DNA from: Aporrectodea caliginosa
Taxonomy: Eukaryota; Annelida; Clitellata; Crassiclitellata; Lumbricidae
Length of the DNA: 64,000 bases
Direction of reading: 5' to 3'
NCBI GenBank assembly: GCA_020284085.1
Contig: JACEVL010000099.1
Coordinates: 2,268,229 to 2,332,228 of the forward strand
Below are positions 34,941-47,224 of this stretch, one piece after another. Both the position numbers and the translations under genes were made by a program. Each line of letters starts with the position of its first letter. The first letter of the stretch is position 1. The notes below the pieces were generated by a model. It saw only the letters and a program-made list of their open reading frames with translations, ran no database searches and had not been told where the DNA came from.

Positions 34941-35780
34941 ATTTTCTTCTGACAAAAATTTTCATGAAACTTCAATGAATGCCATATATTTCCATATACT
35001 TTTTCTGTTGCGAATGCTCGCTATAAAACGAAATTATTTGTGCGTGTGCCTCAGTTGCTCCTGGTCGAAACTGGAATTTATCTCTTCATGCACAGTCTTA
35101 ACTACACAACTTTACATGTCCTGCTACAGTCCCTATTATAATAGCCAGCCAGCAAAACGCATCGGTCTTTATTATGATACGAGTATCGCTTGTGCAGATC
35201 CATGTCACTTGGAGACGTTTCTAAAACCTACAAAGCCGCCGTCACAATTGTATCAAGTCTCTCATCATGTGCACGATAGTTGCGTAGGCTTAGCTGCTTG
35301 CACTGCCCTGACTTGTTGTCAGTGCCGGGTTGAGATGTAGGCGATATAGGAGGCTGCACTAGAGCGGCAAATTCCGACAAAACACATGATGGACACTTCC
35401 GTCTCAAAGATATCGTTTATGAGTAGGGTCGGCATTTTGTCCTCGCCTATAGCACAAAATTGTCGAAGCCTCTCAAAGGCCGCCTCTGCTTGTTGAAGCA
35501 ATAGAATGTTTTGCGTTTGCCCGATAGTATATATCTGAATTCTGTTATCGACTTCAAAATTGACGCATCAGTAGGCCTACATACAACTGTAATTTTAAAA
35601 TGAACTGTAGCAGGAAGTTGCTGGAAGATAACGTTAGAACAATTACATTAGCGTTCATGCGTTTAAAGTAGTTTTAACGTTATCAGCTTCCTGGTACAAC
35701 GCTATGGCAATAATTTAAGACACAGTAGGCCCTACTTTCATAAGCATATGCTATGTAAATTGTAACTGCTTTTACTATTG
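34941..35780 (-). promoter_or_regulatory. 5' flank of gene 3 (type III leader), conserved with two other copies
   Basis: The first 300 bp upstream of the ATG match 47225-47550 and 63617-63960. A TTTTATAGCG word (35019-35028, minus strand) lies about 80 bp upstream of the ATG and is kept in all three copies, a weak TATA-box candidate. Near 35605-35697 an AGGAAGTTG ... CAGCTTCCT inverted pair (ETS-type GGAA cores) is shared with the gene 4 flank. No gene is seen in this interval. Confidence 0.45.
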
Positions 35781-35913
35781 CTACTTCTATTTTCTACTCC
35801 AAGCTTGATTACTGTAGTTCCCTTTTCCTCAACCTTAACTCCACCCAAATTAAGTCTCTACAACCCGTCACCAGGTCACCCAAACATCCCATCATATTCC
35901 CGTCCTTAAATCA

Positions 35914-36002
<89 letters not shown>

Positions 36003-36980
36003 ATCATCATCATCATCATCATCAGGATCCATGGGCCGAAGGCCCGTAGGTGTCCAACGCTTGCATCGGATCCATGGGCCGAGGCTCGTTTGAGTCCAAT
36101 GCTTGCATTGGATTTCATACGTATTTTTTTTACGAACGGAGTATCTGCACCCATCCGTTCGACCTTCGCACTTCTCCCTTAAAGAGAGTTCCAGGCTTAG
36201 GACTGGCTCTGATATCCACTATCTTGTTGTATCAGGTTCCTTGGTTCACTTCAGTGGTTGAATATCCCTGAGCGCATCCACTTCAAAGTCCTATCACTAA
36301 CCTAAATTCCTAAAATCCCTACAAAACTCCCATCCACACCATACCTTCGAGAACTCCTTACCAGTCACCCCGCTCAACGCGATCATCCTCCGACCTCACT
36401 TTCTCCCGTCCTCACTCACTATTCGACTGAAGTTCCCAAACCTATCCGTATCCCACACTCACTTCGATCCTGGAACGAACTCCCCTCTGAATTCCGCATA
36501 TCCTCCACCAATACCGCCACTCAGACACCGTCACCTGCCTCAGACTTTCTACCTATCACCCCACAGGCTTCGCGACAGTTGAAGTCTAATCTTTTCAAGA
36601 ATTCCTACCCTGTTCCATCCGATCCTCTGCTTTCCATGCTTTCTTGTCTTCAGTGAAACCCGCCTTAACAGCCGCTCTGTCTCCTCTTTCTGGTCTCTAT
36701 GGGAACCGGACTCTGACCTCCACTGGACACTGATCTCAGGATGACCGCTCTGATTCCGGAGTGCGCCTCTGCGTGTATACACACACGGTTCGGTTCAGCT
36801 GTCCTAGTGTTTGATTCCTAGCTAACCGTGTTGGGGCACCTTTGTGAGTTACCTAAATGGTGCTGTACAAGTGCTCTGATAGATGCATGCATACATACAG
36901 CATCTTGAATAAGCTGGTGCCCTTCTCTAAACTTTGGAGTAGCGCTTTAGAAAGTTGAGTTTACGATTACGATTAAGCAA
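35780..36980 (+). mobile_element. LINE ORF2 3' remnant, split by a microsatellite
   Basis: YSKLDYC-like coding at about 35800 and a WNELPSEFRI-like block at about 36470 are the usual end motifs of non-LTR ORF2. Between them is a (TCA)n tract and two similar units of GGATCCATGGGCCGA. Frames are broken; it is a fossil. Confidence 0.6.
35917..36025. repeat. (TCA)n trinucleotide microsatellite
   Basis: About 35 nearly perfect TCA units with one interruption near 36001. The poly-Asp and poly-His style frames across it are artefacts. Confidence 0.97.
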
Positions 36981-37366
36981 TATAGAGACGAGACATGAAT
37001 TTACCATTTAATGTAAAACTCTGAATATATGCAACGGCACAGAATATGTTAGTTTTTCGGTGGTCACAATACACATTTCAAAATAACTGCATGCAATCAA
37101 ATTTTACATGTGATGTAATAAAATCTTGCTCTAGAAATGAAACATTCTCAATTGATAATATTATGTGAGTACTTCATTAAGCAGTTTTTTGTATTCGAGA
37201 ATAGTAAGTTCAGTATAATTATTGCACACATTTTGCTGCATTAAAATTTCAGTCAAACTGTTCTGTTTATCAAACGTTAACTTATCTATTATCATTATAC
37301 GTAAAATTCGGAGTAATAAGGCTAAACTTTGGAGTTGTAGATACAATCAAATCGTCCATAATTATA

Positions 37367-40300
37367 TTAAGGTCTTGATATAATTTCAGAGTAAATATTT
37401 GCATCTAGCGCATGAACCTGAGATATCCCAGCTGAACCAACTGGAGCACTTGCTGCATCAAGCCTAAGATGATTGCTTGTAACAGACTCTTCCTTGGCAA
37501 CCTTGTTGTTTGCAAATTCCAACGTGGCGTACACAATGCTCGTTTGAGGTTCGTTGATATTGTTTCCATGGTCCTCGTCGTGTACTGTTCGTGTAACTTC
37601 GGCGTACAAACCACACATCTCGTTTATCTCCTCAGTTCCTTTGTATTCATTCGGGTGAGTTTGGTTTATATCGGACAGTTGAAGTTCTTCATCAGAAGCT
37701 GCTCTGAAATGTTATCATCGTTGGTTTTAATAGTAAGATTTTTTTCTAAGCATTTAAGCATTTATATAATGCTTTTCCAGATACCTACTCAGAGGACCTA
37801 AGAGTAATTGCCGCGCCTCGAATATTTAAGGTGAGACTTGTATAAACAAAGAACTTCCAGGATTTATGCAACAATAAAGCATATCTACAAAACAAGAGAA
37901 ATATCCGGCTGCATAATTTGACCGATGAAAATTTCAGTAAAGAAGAAAAACAGAATAAGCTTATAGCTATCAACATTCGTCTGAAGATCCGAATGTATAT
38001 GAACATAAAATTTCTTATCGTCAATGATAAAATTTGCGTTGTTAGACAGACAGACAGAACTTACATGTACTTTTTGCATAATTTTCTGAAGGTGAAGATC
38101 AAGGTGACAATGATGACAAGACCAACAGCTCCTCCTAGGATGATAACTACCAGAAGCCACGTAGGAAATTCTGCATAGAAGACATCAATTCATACCATTT
38201 AATGAAGAACAACCTTAAACTGCCTAGAATTAAGTACAATACAGACATGAATCAAATGACTTAAAGAGGTAACGGGTAACGAATCAGCGTCTCGTATGGG
38301 TTACGATCATAGAGATGTATAATATATAAATATATCACTAGAGCGAGCATCTACCATCTATGGTGAAGCCGTGACCCTTAAGCTAGGCAAGCTAGGCATA
38401 GAGATGTATAATATAAATCGACGTCATCATCGACGTGAAATGCCTGGCCAACTGCCATGGCCACGTCACCAGTTATGTTAATGAGCGCTGGCTAAATTAT
38501 GTAGTGTGTAGATGTAGCAACTTATTAAAGCCCGAAAACGTGGCCGCTATAATATTATTTAATGGATAAGTTGTTATTTTGTGTCTTTTGAATTTTTTAA
38601 AGGCGTAATCTTCGAAAAGAAATTAAAGTCTCGCTTAAGCTTGACTGCGTCCATGCATGAATTTCAACCAATCAAAACGCGTCATTTCAATTTCCATTAA
38701 CTGCGGAACTCTCTTTAAGGTGTTACTATATCTATGATTGTGATTCAAAAAATGTTCAAAGGGAATATGCGTCATGTTCCCTCTAGCGTTAATAATATAT
38801 CTCATTGGTTACGATAGAGTTTGGCATAGTTTATTGTAGTGATGTTCTTGAGCAATGCATAAGTTGAGCAGAACATCGTGTGACTGGGAGCATAAACTTA
38901 AACAGCATAAGCATTATATAGGATGATAACAGAGAGACAAGTTGTAATTTATGGAGATATATAGTTCTTAGCGTTTTAGTGTGAAAGTTGAAAGTCATGT
39001 ATATATACAAGTAGTTTTACCATACAAAGTAACATATTCAATTGTTGAAGTGTTCTCATTTCCTCTCTGTGACCAAGTTGATGTGACTGCAATAAAAATC
39101 CAGAGTTTACATGAGTTAAAACTACGAAAATATTTAAAGTTTACTGTGTCTATAATTATTCTCCTCACTAGTTCTGAGCTGATTTATTTTGCTTTCAAAA
39201 CGGCGCTATATAAATTTTCAATAAATATGCAAATGGCATTAGGCCTACATTACTTCTGTATTAAAACAGTTTGCATTAGCCTATTAACAATGTCGATGTC
39301 GGCACAATGGAAATTTATAGCATGAGATGTGGCACTAGCAACATTCCAGTTATAGTAGCCTAGCTACATCGATAATAGGCCTACTACTAACTTACAAATA
39401 TCTGAGTCATCAGTTGACTCTTCTGTTGTTATGAATGTTTCCACGGGACTCGTTGTAAGGACAGTCATACAATACGTATAATAATATTTGCTGGATATAC
39501 GGTCCGGTTTCATTCTTATTTATTTTCAATGAGCGGATAAATGTAGATATGTACGTATGTAACTGGCTATTTATGCGGCGCCTTTTAGAAACCTTATGAT
39601 GGCTTTTGATTAGTATCGTCTTGGTGGTCTATCCCTAAGTAGAAAGTTAGCTGTTCAAATCTGCATGACCGCAGCTTTCTAGTTTATTAATCTAGGCTAT
39701 CTGATCCTTCGCTTAAAAAAGCAGTGTCGATTAAAAGCGGGAACATTTTTCATTGTCATGTTGCCTGTTTCATACAAATGTGGTTAACTAGTTGCTTTTT
39801 CTTATATCTCTTTCACAGATCTATTATATTGATTTACAGTTTTGCTCTTATTTAGGTCCATTTTAAGGTGGCACTGCATTGCTAACGTTTAATAAAGCTG
39901 ACGAAACATGGTCCTTGTAGCTCTATTCGGTCTCATAAACTATGGTAGTATTAATTCAATTAGAGCTAGGGTAATATTATGTCTCTGTGAAGTGGTTCTG
40001 TAATAACCAAAGTAGCACCATACATTTGTATACTTATCATCAAAAACTTAGTTGTCAAAATTATTCGTACATTGCTTTTCAGATAGTCGTCGTCCAATGT
40101 TTAACTGAATTATGTGCGAAGATCATACAATACAACCACTGGTCATAAAAGATTGTAAAACCAACCTGTTCGACACACTATGCCTACTTTTTTGCTTTCA
40201 TTACATCGAACTGGATGCGGTTTGTGGTCGCCTGGCTTCATAAAGATGCATTTGGTTTCGTTATTAGAAAAAGCGTTATAGTTGACAGCAGCGTCAGTGG

Positions 40301-43300
40301 ACTCTGAGAATAAATTATATGTCAGAGGATTGGAATAGCACCAGCAGTACATTATTTAGACATAATTACTAATGGTTTAAAATTAATTCAGATATAGTCT
40401 TATATAGACATGCATCGCGTCAGACCAATAAGTCTCAGAGGTCTGCTCTTACTAAAGAAATGCCAACAACTTTAGCCTGCTTTCTTGCTGCTCTCGTATT
40501 GATTATACCAACTCGGTTTTCGCAGATATCTCAGACCTTGAACACAGCAGGCTTCAACTAACCTTATATAATCTATTGACTTCTATAGCGACGTTGAAGA
40601 GCGTTGAAATATCTGTCTATGTTCAGCCTTCGTACCAACAAGTGTTGTTTTCGATCACAGGATGCTATGATTTATGTTGTGCCTATTATCAAGGCGGCTT
40701 AGGGTCTCGGTGGATGGTCCTAAGACTCTGGAATTTGGTGACCAGTTCTGTTTGTTCTATCAGTTGTCGTCGTGATATCGTTACAGTTCGAACTTGATTA
40801 TCTGATACATCAGAATTCCACCTCTTTTCTTCAACAAGTACTGATCCTTGTTTATTAAATCACTTGAAGTGATCATCGATTGTTGCCTTATGTAACTGTG
40901 CTATATAAGTCATGAGCTTAGATTGGCTGTGTAAAATATTTACATCTTTTAACAAGGTTAAGCTATAGCTGCAACGACAGAGGCTTCCTTCAACGAAATA
41001 TAGGTAATTTGATGTAGCTCAAAATGCGATTACAGTCTTTAATAAAAAGTACAAAATTCACCGTTTTTATATACCTGTTATATTCCAAATCCACAAAAAC
41101 CGGCTCAATCCTATCCAGTATGAATCGTTGATAAGAAGTTTCATATGGTGAGATTTGAAAACCGTGAGATCCTCATCGTCTTCAAAAGTGGCCAGGTCCC
41201 CTCCAGCATCCAAACATTTTCCTCTTGCATCGGAAAAATTCAATCTACGGTCGTTGTATACCACAATGCAGCCACTTCCAAAATGATTGACATCGCGTTT
41301 GGACTGGCAATTTGTATTACCTACAATTATTATAATAATGGACATAATTCGCAGATGTTAATTCAGATGCTTATTGGTACGAAATACCAGCTACCATTGG
41401 CATACTTTTAGTTGCAGATCTATCCACGGAAAATCGTGCGAACTGTATTCATAGACGCCGCTGCTACTCTTGGTCACTCTTTCCTTCTGACGGGCCTGCT
41501 GTAGCTCTGCCTTTACCGAAGATCTGAAGCTACAGTTTCAGTTTATCCTTAAAATCGTCCCTCTAGTTGCTGCCATTTCTCGTTTTTTCGAGCTACATTA
41601 TGTGACTCATACTGCACTGTCTTCTGTTTACGGATATTATTATTTTCAAGATTCTCCTCAAGGTGTGGGCATAAATAGTCATTGCGGCTAGGGAATACAT
41701 CATGGAGCTCCTGTCTCGTGCCACCCAGGTCAGTGATCGTTGCGTACTGCATCATCGAGGTTCACATCACATGAGTTCTACTTGCTAACCGGTATCATAT
41801 GGAAATTTGCTCTTGATCAATCAACTTTTATATTTAAAAAATCCAAAAGCACCCAGCAATTACAGTTGGCTTCCGGAGTAACTCAGGTCCTCAGAATTAC
41901 GGGTTTTGGAGCGTAAAAATTAACTCTGGTCTCATTGCTCGGAAGAACTCTGTAATTATACAGCCTTTCATGGAATCGTTCAGTCACAAGTGATGTTGCT
42001 CAGCAAAAGTATGCAGTATATAAACACTTGATACGGTAAGAAATCGATGCATTTAATAATAACTGACCACGATACTGGCAAATGCAGTGGTGCTCCTCAC
42101 GAGCAGATGCTGATGTATAGTTTAGTTCCTTCGTAAGAACTGCGTAATTTGTACTTCCGTTTTCTGCAAAACGAGCTGCAAAATCATCATTACAAGGCCA
42201 CCAACAGAATAATACCTGAAAACCGTCATAGAGATTGCAGACTATCAAAAGTTGTGCAATAGCATGCGGTATACAATATTTTTTGACGTATAATTATTAT
42301 CACTGCGCGCATCCATTATAAGATCCTCTTTCTAGTCTCCAAGGAGCAGCTGAGCAGTGCCCCAAAGTATCTTTCTGACCATATGCGAAAGCCGTCATAT
42401 GCAACCTCATCTCGTTCCTTGCGCTCTGCTGATTGGCTTGATCTTTTTGTTCCTAGGACTAGGACTGCCTTGGCTCAACGCCGGGCATTTGCTGTGGATG
42501 ATCCCTCTACTTGGAATGACCTCCGCCCCTCACTAAAGGCTAAACTAATGACTGGTTTTTCCAATTTGGTCTCTCGTTCTTTAAAGACGTTTCTTTCCCC
42601 CGGGGTTTTCGTGCTGAGAGCGCCTCTGAATAGTCATTCTGAGGAGGCGCTTTATAAATCTATAGATACGATACGATACGATCTATTCTATTCTATTCTA
42701 TCACTGTACAACCTAATCAGAGGCGCTTCCAGTGCGAAGGGCCCCTCGAAATAAGAAAAGTCTTAAGAGAACGAGGAGAAACAGTAGTGCCCTCACATAA
42801 CATCACAGCTCGAGTTATAGCCGGAAGGTAATTCCAAAACAAAGGACCAACCGAGGCATAGGCAAGATGTTGTGCTGTGGCAGTCCGAGACCGAGGAACT
42901 AGAAGGTCATGATGGTGTAAAGAGCAGGGAGGACGTCCAGAGGTAGCTGAGATAGGTCGTCTGATAAGATCACAGAGGTAGATGGGAGCTTGACCCAAAA
43001 ACGTTTTACACGTAAGGAAGAGAATTTTAAACTGAATCCGAGCAGTTAAAGGAAGCCAATGAAGGTCTTCAGTCATTAAAGTCTAAATATGGGAGAAACG
43101 AGGAAGGCAGGCGAACAAACGAGCAGCAGCAATAAGTACTGATTGGAGTGGAGTCAGACGGAGTTTTGGTACGCCAATAAGTAACGAGTTACAGTAGTCA
43201 ATGCGTGAACAGATCAAGGCATGAATCATGGAAGAAAATATCGGCGAGGGGACAGATCGTCGAATGGCACGTAGACGCCGCAAATGATCAAAACTGGACC

Positions 43301-46300
43301 GAGAGAGATTAGAGACATGTGCAGAGAAAGAAAGAGTACTGTCAAGAGTAACACCCAGGTCACGGACATTTGTCGAAAAAGTAAACTGAGGGAACTTCTT
43401 GGCAAGCAAATCGTAATCAAGTTTAATTAGCTGCTGACGAGTGCCAAGCCAGATCAATTGAGTCTTGGAAGATTTGAGCGAAAGACGATTAGAGGACATC
43501 CAACAATTGAGATCAGCAGAAAGAGATACAATAGATCGGGAAAAAGCAAGCTGGTGAAAAGAGGAGCTATGAACAAAGGCCTGGACATCATCAGCATAGA
43601 GGTAACCAGAGGCCGAATGTTTAGCAATGAGAAGAGGGATATCAGCTGTAATCATGATATAAAGAAGTGGACCCCGCACAGATCCTTGATGGACTCCAAA
43701 ATCAGCAGGTACTCATGAGGTGCGAGAGTCTCCTAGAATAACCATTTGTGTACGATCAGTAAGATAGGAGCGAAACCAAAGAAGAGGAAGGCCACTAAGA
43801 CCAAAGGAAATTTCAAGGCGATGTAACAGAATATCATGGTCTACCATATCAAAATGCTGAAGATGCATCATAAAGAGAAGTAACATGGGAAAACGTCGTT
43901 CAAGACAGCGGGTTGGACGACGCAGTTGATGACACTCGCGGTCGAACCAAACGGCAAGCGGTCGAACACGAATCTTGACACCACGGAGTGGAATCATATT
44001 GTCCAGAAGATTACTGATCGTAGAGGAGTAGAGATGTAGAGTTGTGAAGTTGACTGAAAGTCAGGTTGCGAAGTAGATGAGAAGAGAGGAGAATTTCTCA
44101 AAGCCTCACTGAAGGCGCCGCGGTCGAGAGACTTCCATCCACGAAGATACCGGAGAGCATGAATGGGTTGTGGATGAAGAGGAGGGATAGAGAATTCAAT
44201 AGGAGAGTGATCGGAGAGCGTCGGCGGGAGGATTCTTAAATCTTGTAACGTAGCGTCTTCAGGAGTGATGACAAGGTCAAGAGTACCGCCCTTAAGGTGT
44301 GTAGAGCCAGAGACATGCTGACGAAGGCCGAATTGTGTTAGAAGATCCAAATATCGGCTCGAAGGAGGTATAGAAGGGTCTACGAAGTGTAGGTTAAAAT
44401 CACCGATGATTAACAGTTGACTATTGTGAGTGATGAGACTCGCTAATACCGAAGAGAACTCATCGAAGAAACTGTCAGAGAGTGCAGCAGTTAACAATGT
44501 TAACGAGCCTCGAGGGGTCGCAATACTGATACAAACGAACGAAGTAATTTCCATATCGAGAACAATCCGGGAGAAACGAAGCGTAGAGCGAAGGTAAATG
44601 ACGATGCCGCCACCACGAGCAGGTTGTCCATCAAGAAGGGCAGGTCTTGGACGGTCGCAGAAGGAGTAGCCAGGCGGAGCAGCACGACAAATCAGTACAG
44701 GGGGCCCGATATCGCATTGGATAACATACTGGCATAGAGAGCGAGAGGTAGGCTACCGAGTTCTAGTCCCGTAGGGCGGACATGCTTTGTAGGCTGCTAT
44801 TAGCGCCGTGTATTGCAGGCTGTCTGTTCTGTTAGTAGTTAAGATTTATATCTTCTGTCATTTGTGTTCTTGTGAATTGTTTCAATTGCATAATTGTACA
44901 CTGTAACCGGTTGCGGTTTGTCAAACGGATTGTTTCAATAAACGAAATTATTATTATTATTATTATATTAAATCTTCAGATTATTATTATTATTATTATA
45001 TTAAATCTTCAGATCCACGGTGTCAACTTTCGGTGACAGCGAAGATGTCAAGTTGACGCTCGAGAAGAGTGTGACCGATAAAACCAAATTTATCGGAAAG
45101 GGATCGTGTATCCAGTAATCTGCCCGAAAACCAGAGGGTCAGCTGAAGGGCATTTTGAAAAGTAAACGGTGCCAAACGCACTGACGTGTGGACACGACGA
45201 ACGCGACACACTATCTAGATATCTGTTCCATCACTATTGAATATTTATATGGTCTCAATGACTGAAGATAAGAAAATAGGCGGCACCATGCTTATTACCA
45301 GGAATAGCGTATGGAGGCTGGAATCCGCACCCTCCAACACAATAGAGCGCTCGCTCTTCGGCCTCGTATAATTATAGCAATAGCATGCCTAGCGGAGTGA
45401 TTTGAATAATTGAACGTGAAAAATCAACGAGTGCTTCACTGTTTGAATGCTTCAATTAAGTTGGTGTTTTGTTGCTTGGCGAACATTTGTCATGCCTCTG
45501 TATAGATTTTCTGAGCAGCACAGAAGTTCGAGAGATTTCCAATGTAGATCTTTCAACTTAAGAGAAGGCACTGTTGCTACTACGTTGAAAGAAGCGTTCA
45601 ATTAAAATTACTAAAATAAATAAACACGTTAAATAAAATAACTTGAAAAATACTCAGTTTACCTTGATTACCAAACAGTTTTCCATTAAACCACCACCAG
45701 TTGTTTGTGTGAAATTGTCTTCCTGCTAGCCAGATCCGAGGAAGTGACGAGTTCTTCTCTTTCAGATAGTCATCAAGTGTTTTCTGAATTCTTTTGTTTT
45801 CAATTATAGGCAACGTAGAATTATTTTTCTTGCAAGCCTGTGAAGCATTTTTCCAAGTTATTCCCGTTCTTGTTCGGTCGGTTTGAAAATAACAGATAAC
45901 TTTACCATCGACTTCATAGCAACGTTCTTCGTTTCCGTTGCAACATTCCAAAATGGCAATCGCTTTGAAAGTTTCAATAACAAAGAATGTAAAGAGTTTA
46001 AGAGTTTATATTACACACACGAGTAAACAGACACAAAACTTCTTTGACTCCGTTTATTCCAAGAGAAAATTATGTAAAGTGGGAACTACTGGTCGAAATT
46101 CATAGCTGTAGTTTCACAGTGTTTCTAAGAACTCAGCATCAGACACAAAATTGCAGAATGAATGCTTAATAAGCTATAAGTCGGTGACATTCAGCTTAAT
46201 ACTTTAACGAGAGTGTACTAAAAGCGACTGGGAGACCAATGCAGCTTGTCGTTAAAGCGGCAAATCATTAGTTTGTTCAGACTACCTAAGGAAAAGTTTA

Positions 46301-47224
46301 ATACTAGAGAGGCAGCTAATGAGACAAGTGTTAATATGCCGAGCTGGAATTTACTCTATTAATACTGGATATCATTGAGAGATATCATTCAAAGGTCCAG
46401 AGAATATGCTTTTGGGAAGATTACAGTTCGTATCTTAAATTCTTAATTCCGAGCTCGTTACTGTAAAGCCAAGCGCAGGGCACCGGCTTATTCATGAGTG
46501 CTACGTTGTGTCACAGAGGTTGTTCAGAGATCGATGTCCTGTTTTAATCATCTTCGTTTATTAATTCAAACTGACACGAACGCAGTATGATTACAATTTA
46601 TAGTATGAACAGATTATCACAAGTTATTACAGAAGTCGAGTTTAACTGTTTGGCAGCCATGCAAGGCGCTCATCACATCCTATAGTGCTCGTTTTACCCA
46701 CGCCGTCTCGCGAATGAAAGGCTGAGTCAACCTTTCGGGGATTGCGGGAAGCGATCCAGCGTCCGTGCTTATCTTCTACTTTTCGTGTCAGAGTGTTGCC
46801 ATTACCCTAAACCCATTGTTGCTAGAGCGAACAGAAAGAGGGGGCAGAGCAGCAGCCAAGGCGGGTTTAATTGAAAACGAGAAAGCTTGGAAGTCGTCCG
46901 ATATGAGACCGACACCGCAATGGTTGCATTGAATTTTGAAAATATTATGAAACTGACCAGTTTTCTTGCTTAATAGAATTCATGCGATTGCTCATAATAT
47001 CTCATTATTCTGGGATAAATACTATTGTCAATCACTATTCCGCACACACGATGACAGAGCACGAAAATTGTAAACCAACAACGCTTTAACTGTACTAGTT
47101 ACTTTTCGGATATAGTAGAAGCCATAGGCCTATTATTGCGAAGTAACCGCCAATTCAACTAACGAAAAAAAAACTTTAACAGTTTATACTTACCAACAAA
47201 CAGTAAAGTTAGAATTCTAGTCAT
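37367..47224 (-). CDS. Gene 4: type I receptor, two CTLDs, no stalk, TM, ITIM tail with third Tyr motif
   Basis: Seven exons join to about 441 residues: signal peptide 47194-47224; CTLD-A 45663-45962 and 42068-42241; CTLD-B 41075-41320 and 40166-40303; TM 38071-38170; tail 37367-37703. CTLD-A is divergent (IWLAGR). CTLD-B has WIGL and WNITG. Two stalk exon copies exist (near 39397-39450 and 39042-39086), but one has lost its acceptor and the other its donor GT; skipping both keeps the frame. The leader is short because the upstream ATG of its paralogues is changed. The tail has GLYAEV (about Tyr363), the ITIM SIVYATL (about Tyr388) and NIYSEI (about Tyr434). The last is reached because a position that is TAA in genes 1 and 3 is TCA here. 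The CTLD-A intron carries LINE copies and a SINE. Likely inhibitory. Confidence 0.75.
42330..42716 (+). mobile_element. LINE ORF2 C-terminal fragment and 3' tail
   Basis: An open stretch (42383-42754) has the end motifs RSLRSADWLDLFVPRTRT, a TWNDLRPSLK block and LVSRSLKTFL, typical of CR1/L2-like ORF2. It is followed by a stem-like AGCGCCTCTGAATAG...GGAGGCGCTTTATAAAT tail and short GATAC/TATTC repeats. It lies head-on against the minus-strand LINE to its right, inside an intron of gene 4. Confidence 0.75.
42717..45222 (-). mobile_element. LINE with endonuclease and RT segments, broken, SINE inserted
   Basis: Reading leftward: an endonuclease N-terminal segment at 45023-45211 (LLDTRSLSDKF), more endonuclease at 43994-44685 (GDFN near 44396; LDLVIT and SDHSPIEF further on), an RT piece with DMVDHDILLHRL at 43713-43997, YADD-containing RT at 43083-43679 and the C terminus at 42717-43076. 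Domains match the copy at 52.7-54.5 kb. Frameshifts, stops and a deletion in the RT make it inactive. A SINE interrupts it near 44.7-45.0 kb. Same orientation as gene 4. Confidence 0.85.
44699..45015 (+). mobile_element. tRNA-derived SINE, family B (copy 2), inserted in the LINE
   Basis: Head with A-box ATCGCATTGGATAAC and B-box GAGTTCTAGTCCC, body matching 7935-8120 in reverse, then a tail ending in (ATT)n. ATTAAATCTTCAG occurs twice at the tail end, a possible target duplication or tail repeat. It gives the order of events: gene 4, then LINE, then SINE. Confidence 0.75.

Noticed and set aside
35906..36154. Poly-Asp ORF.
   Set aside because: It is the (TCA)n microsatellite read in one frame.
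36000..36300. Direct repeats that might be a CRISPR-like array (also the 13.5 kb and 31.9 kb arrays).
   Set aside because: Repeats are contiguous with no unique spacers, and the genome is eukaryotic.
41549..41755. 68-codon minus-strand ORF between CTLD-B and CTLD-A exons of gene 4.
   Set aside because: Hydrophilic, no motif, not needed for the frame of gene 4 and no paralogue in the other genes.
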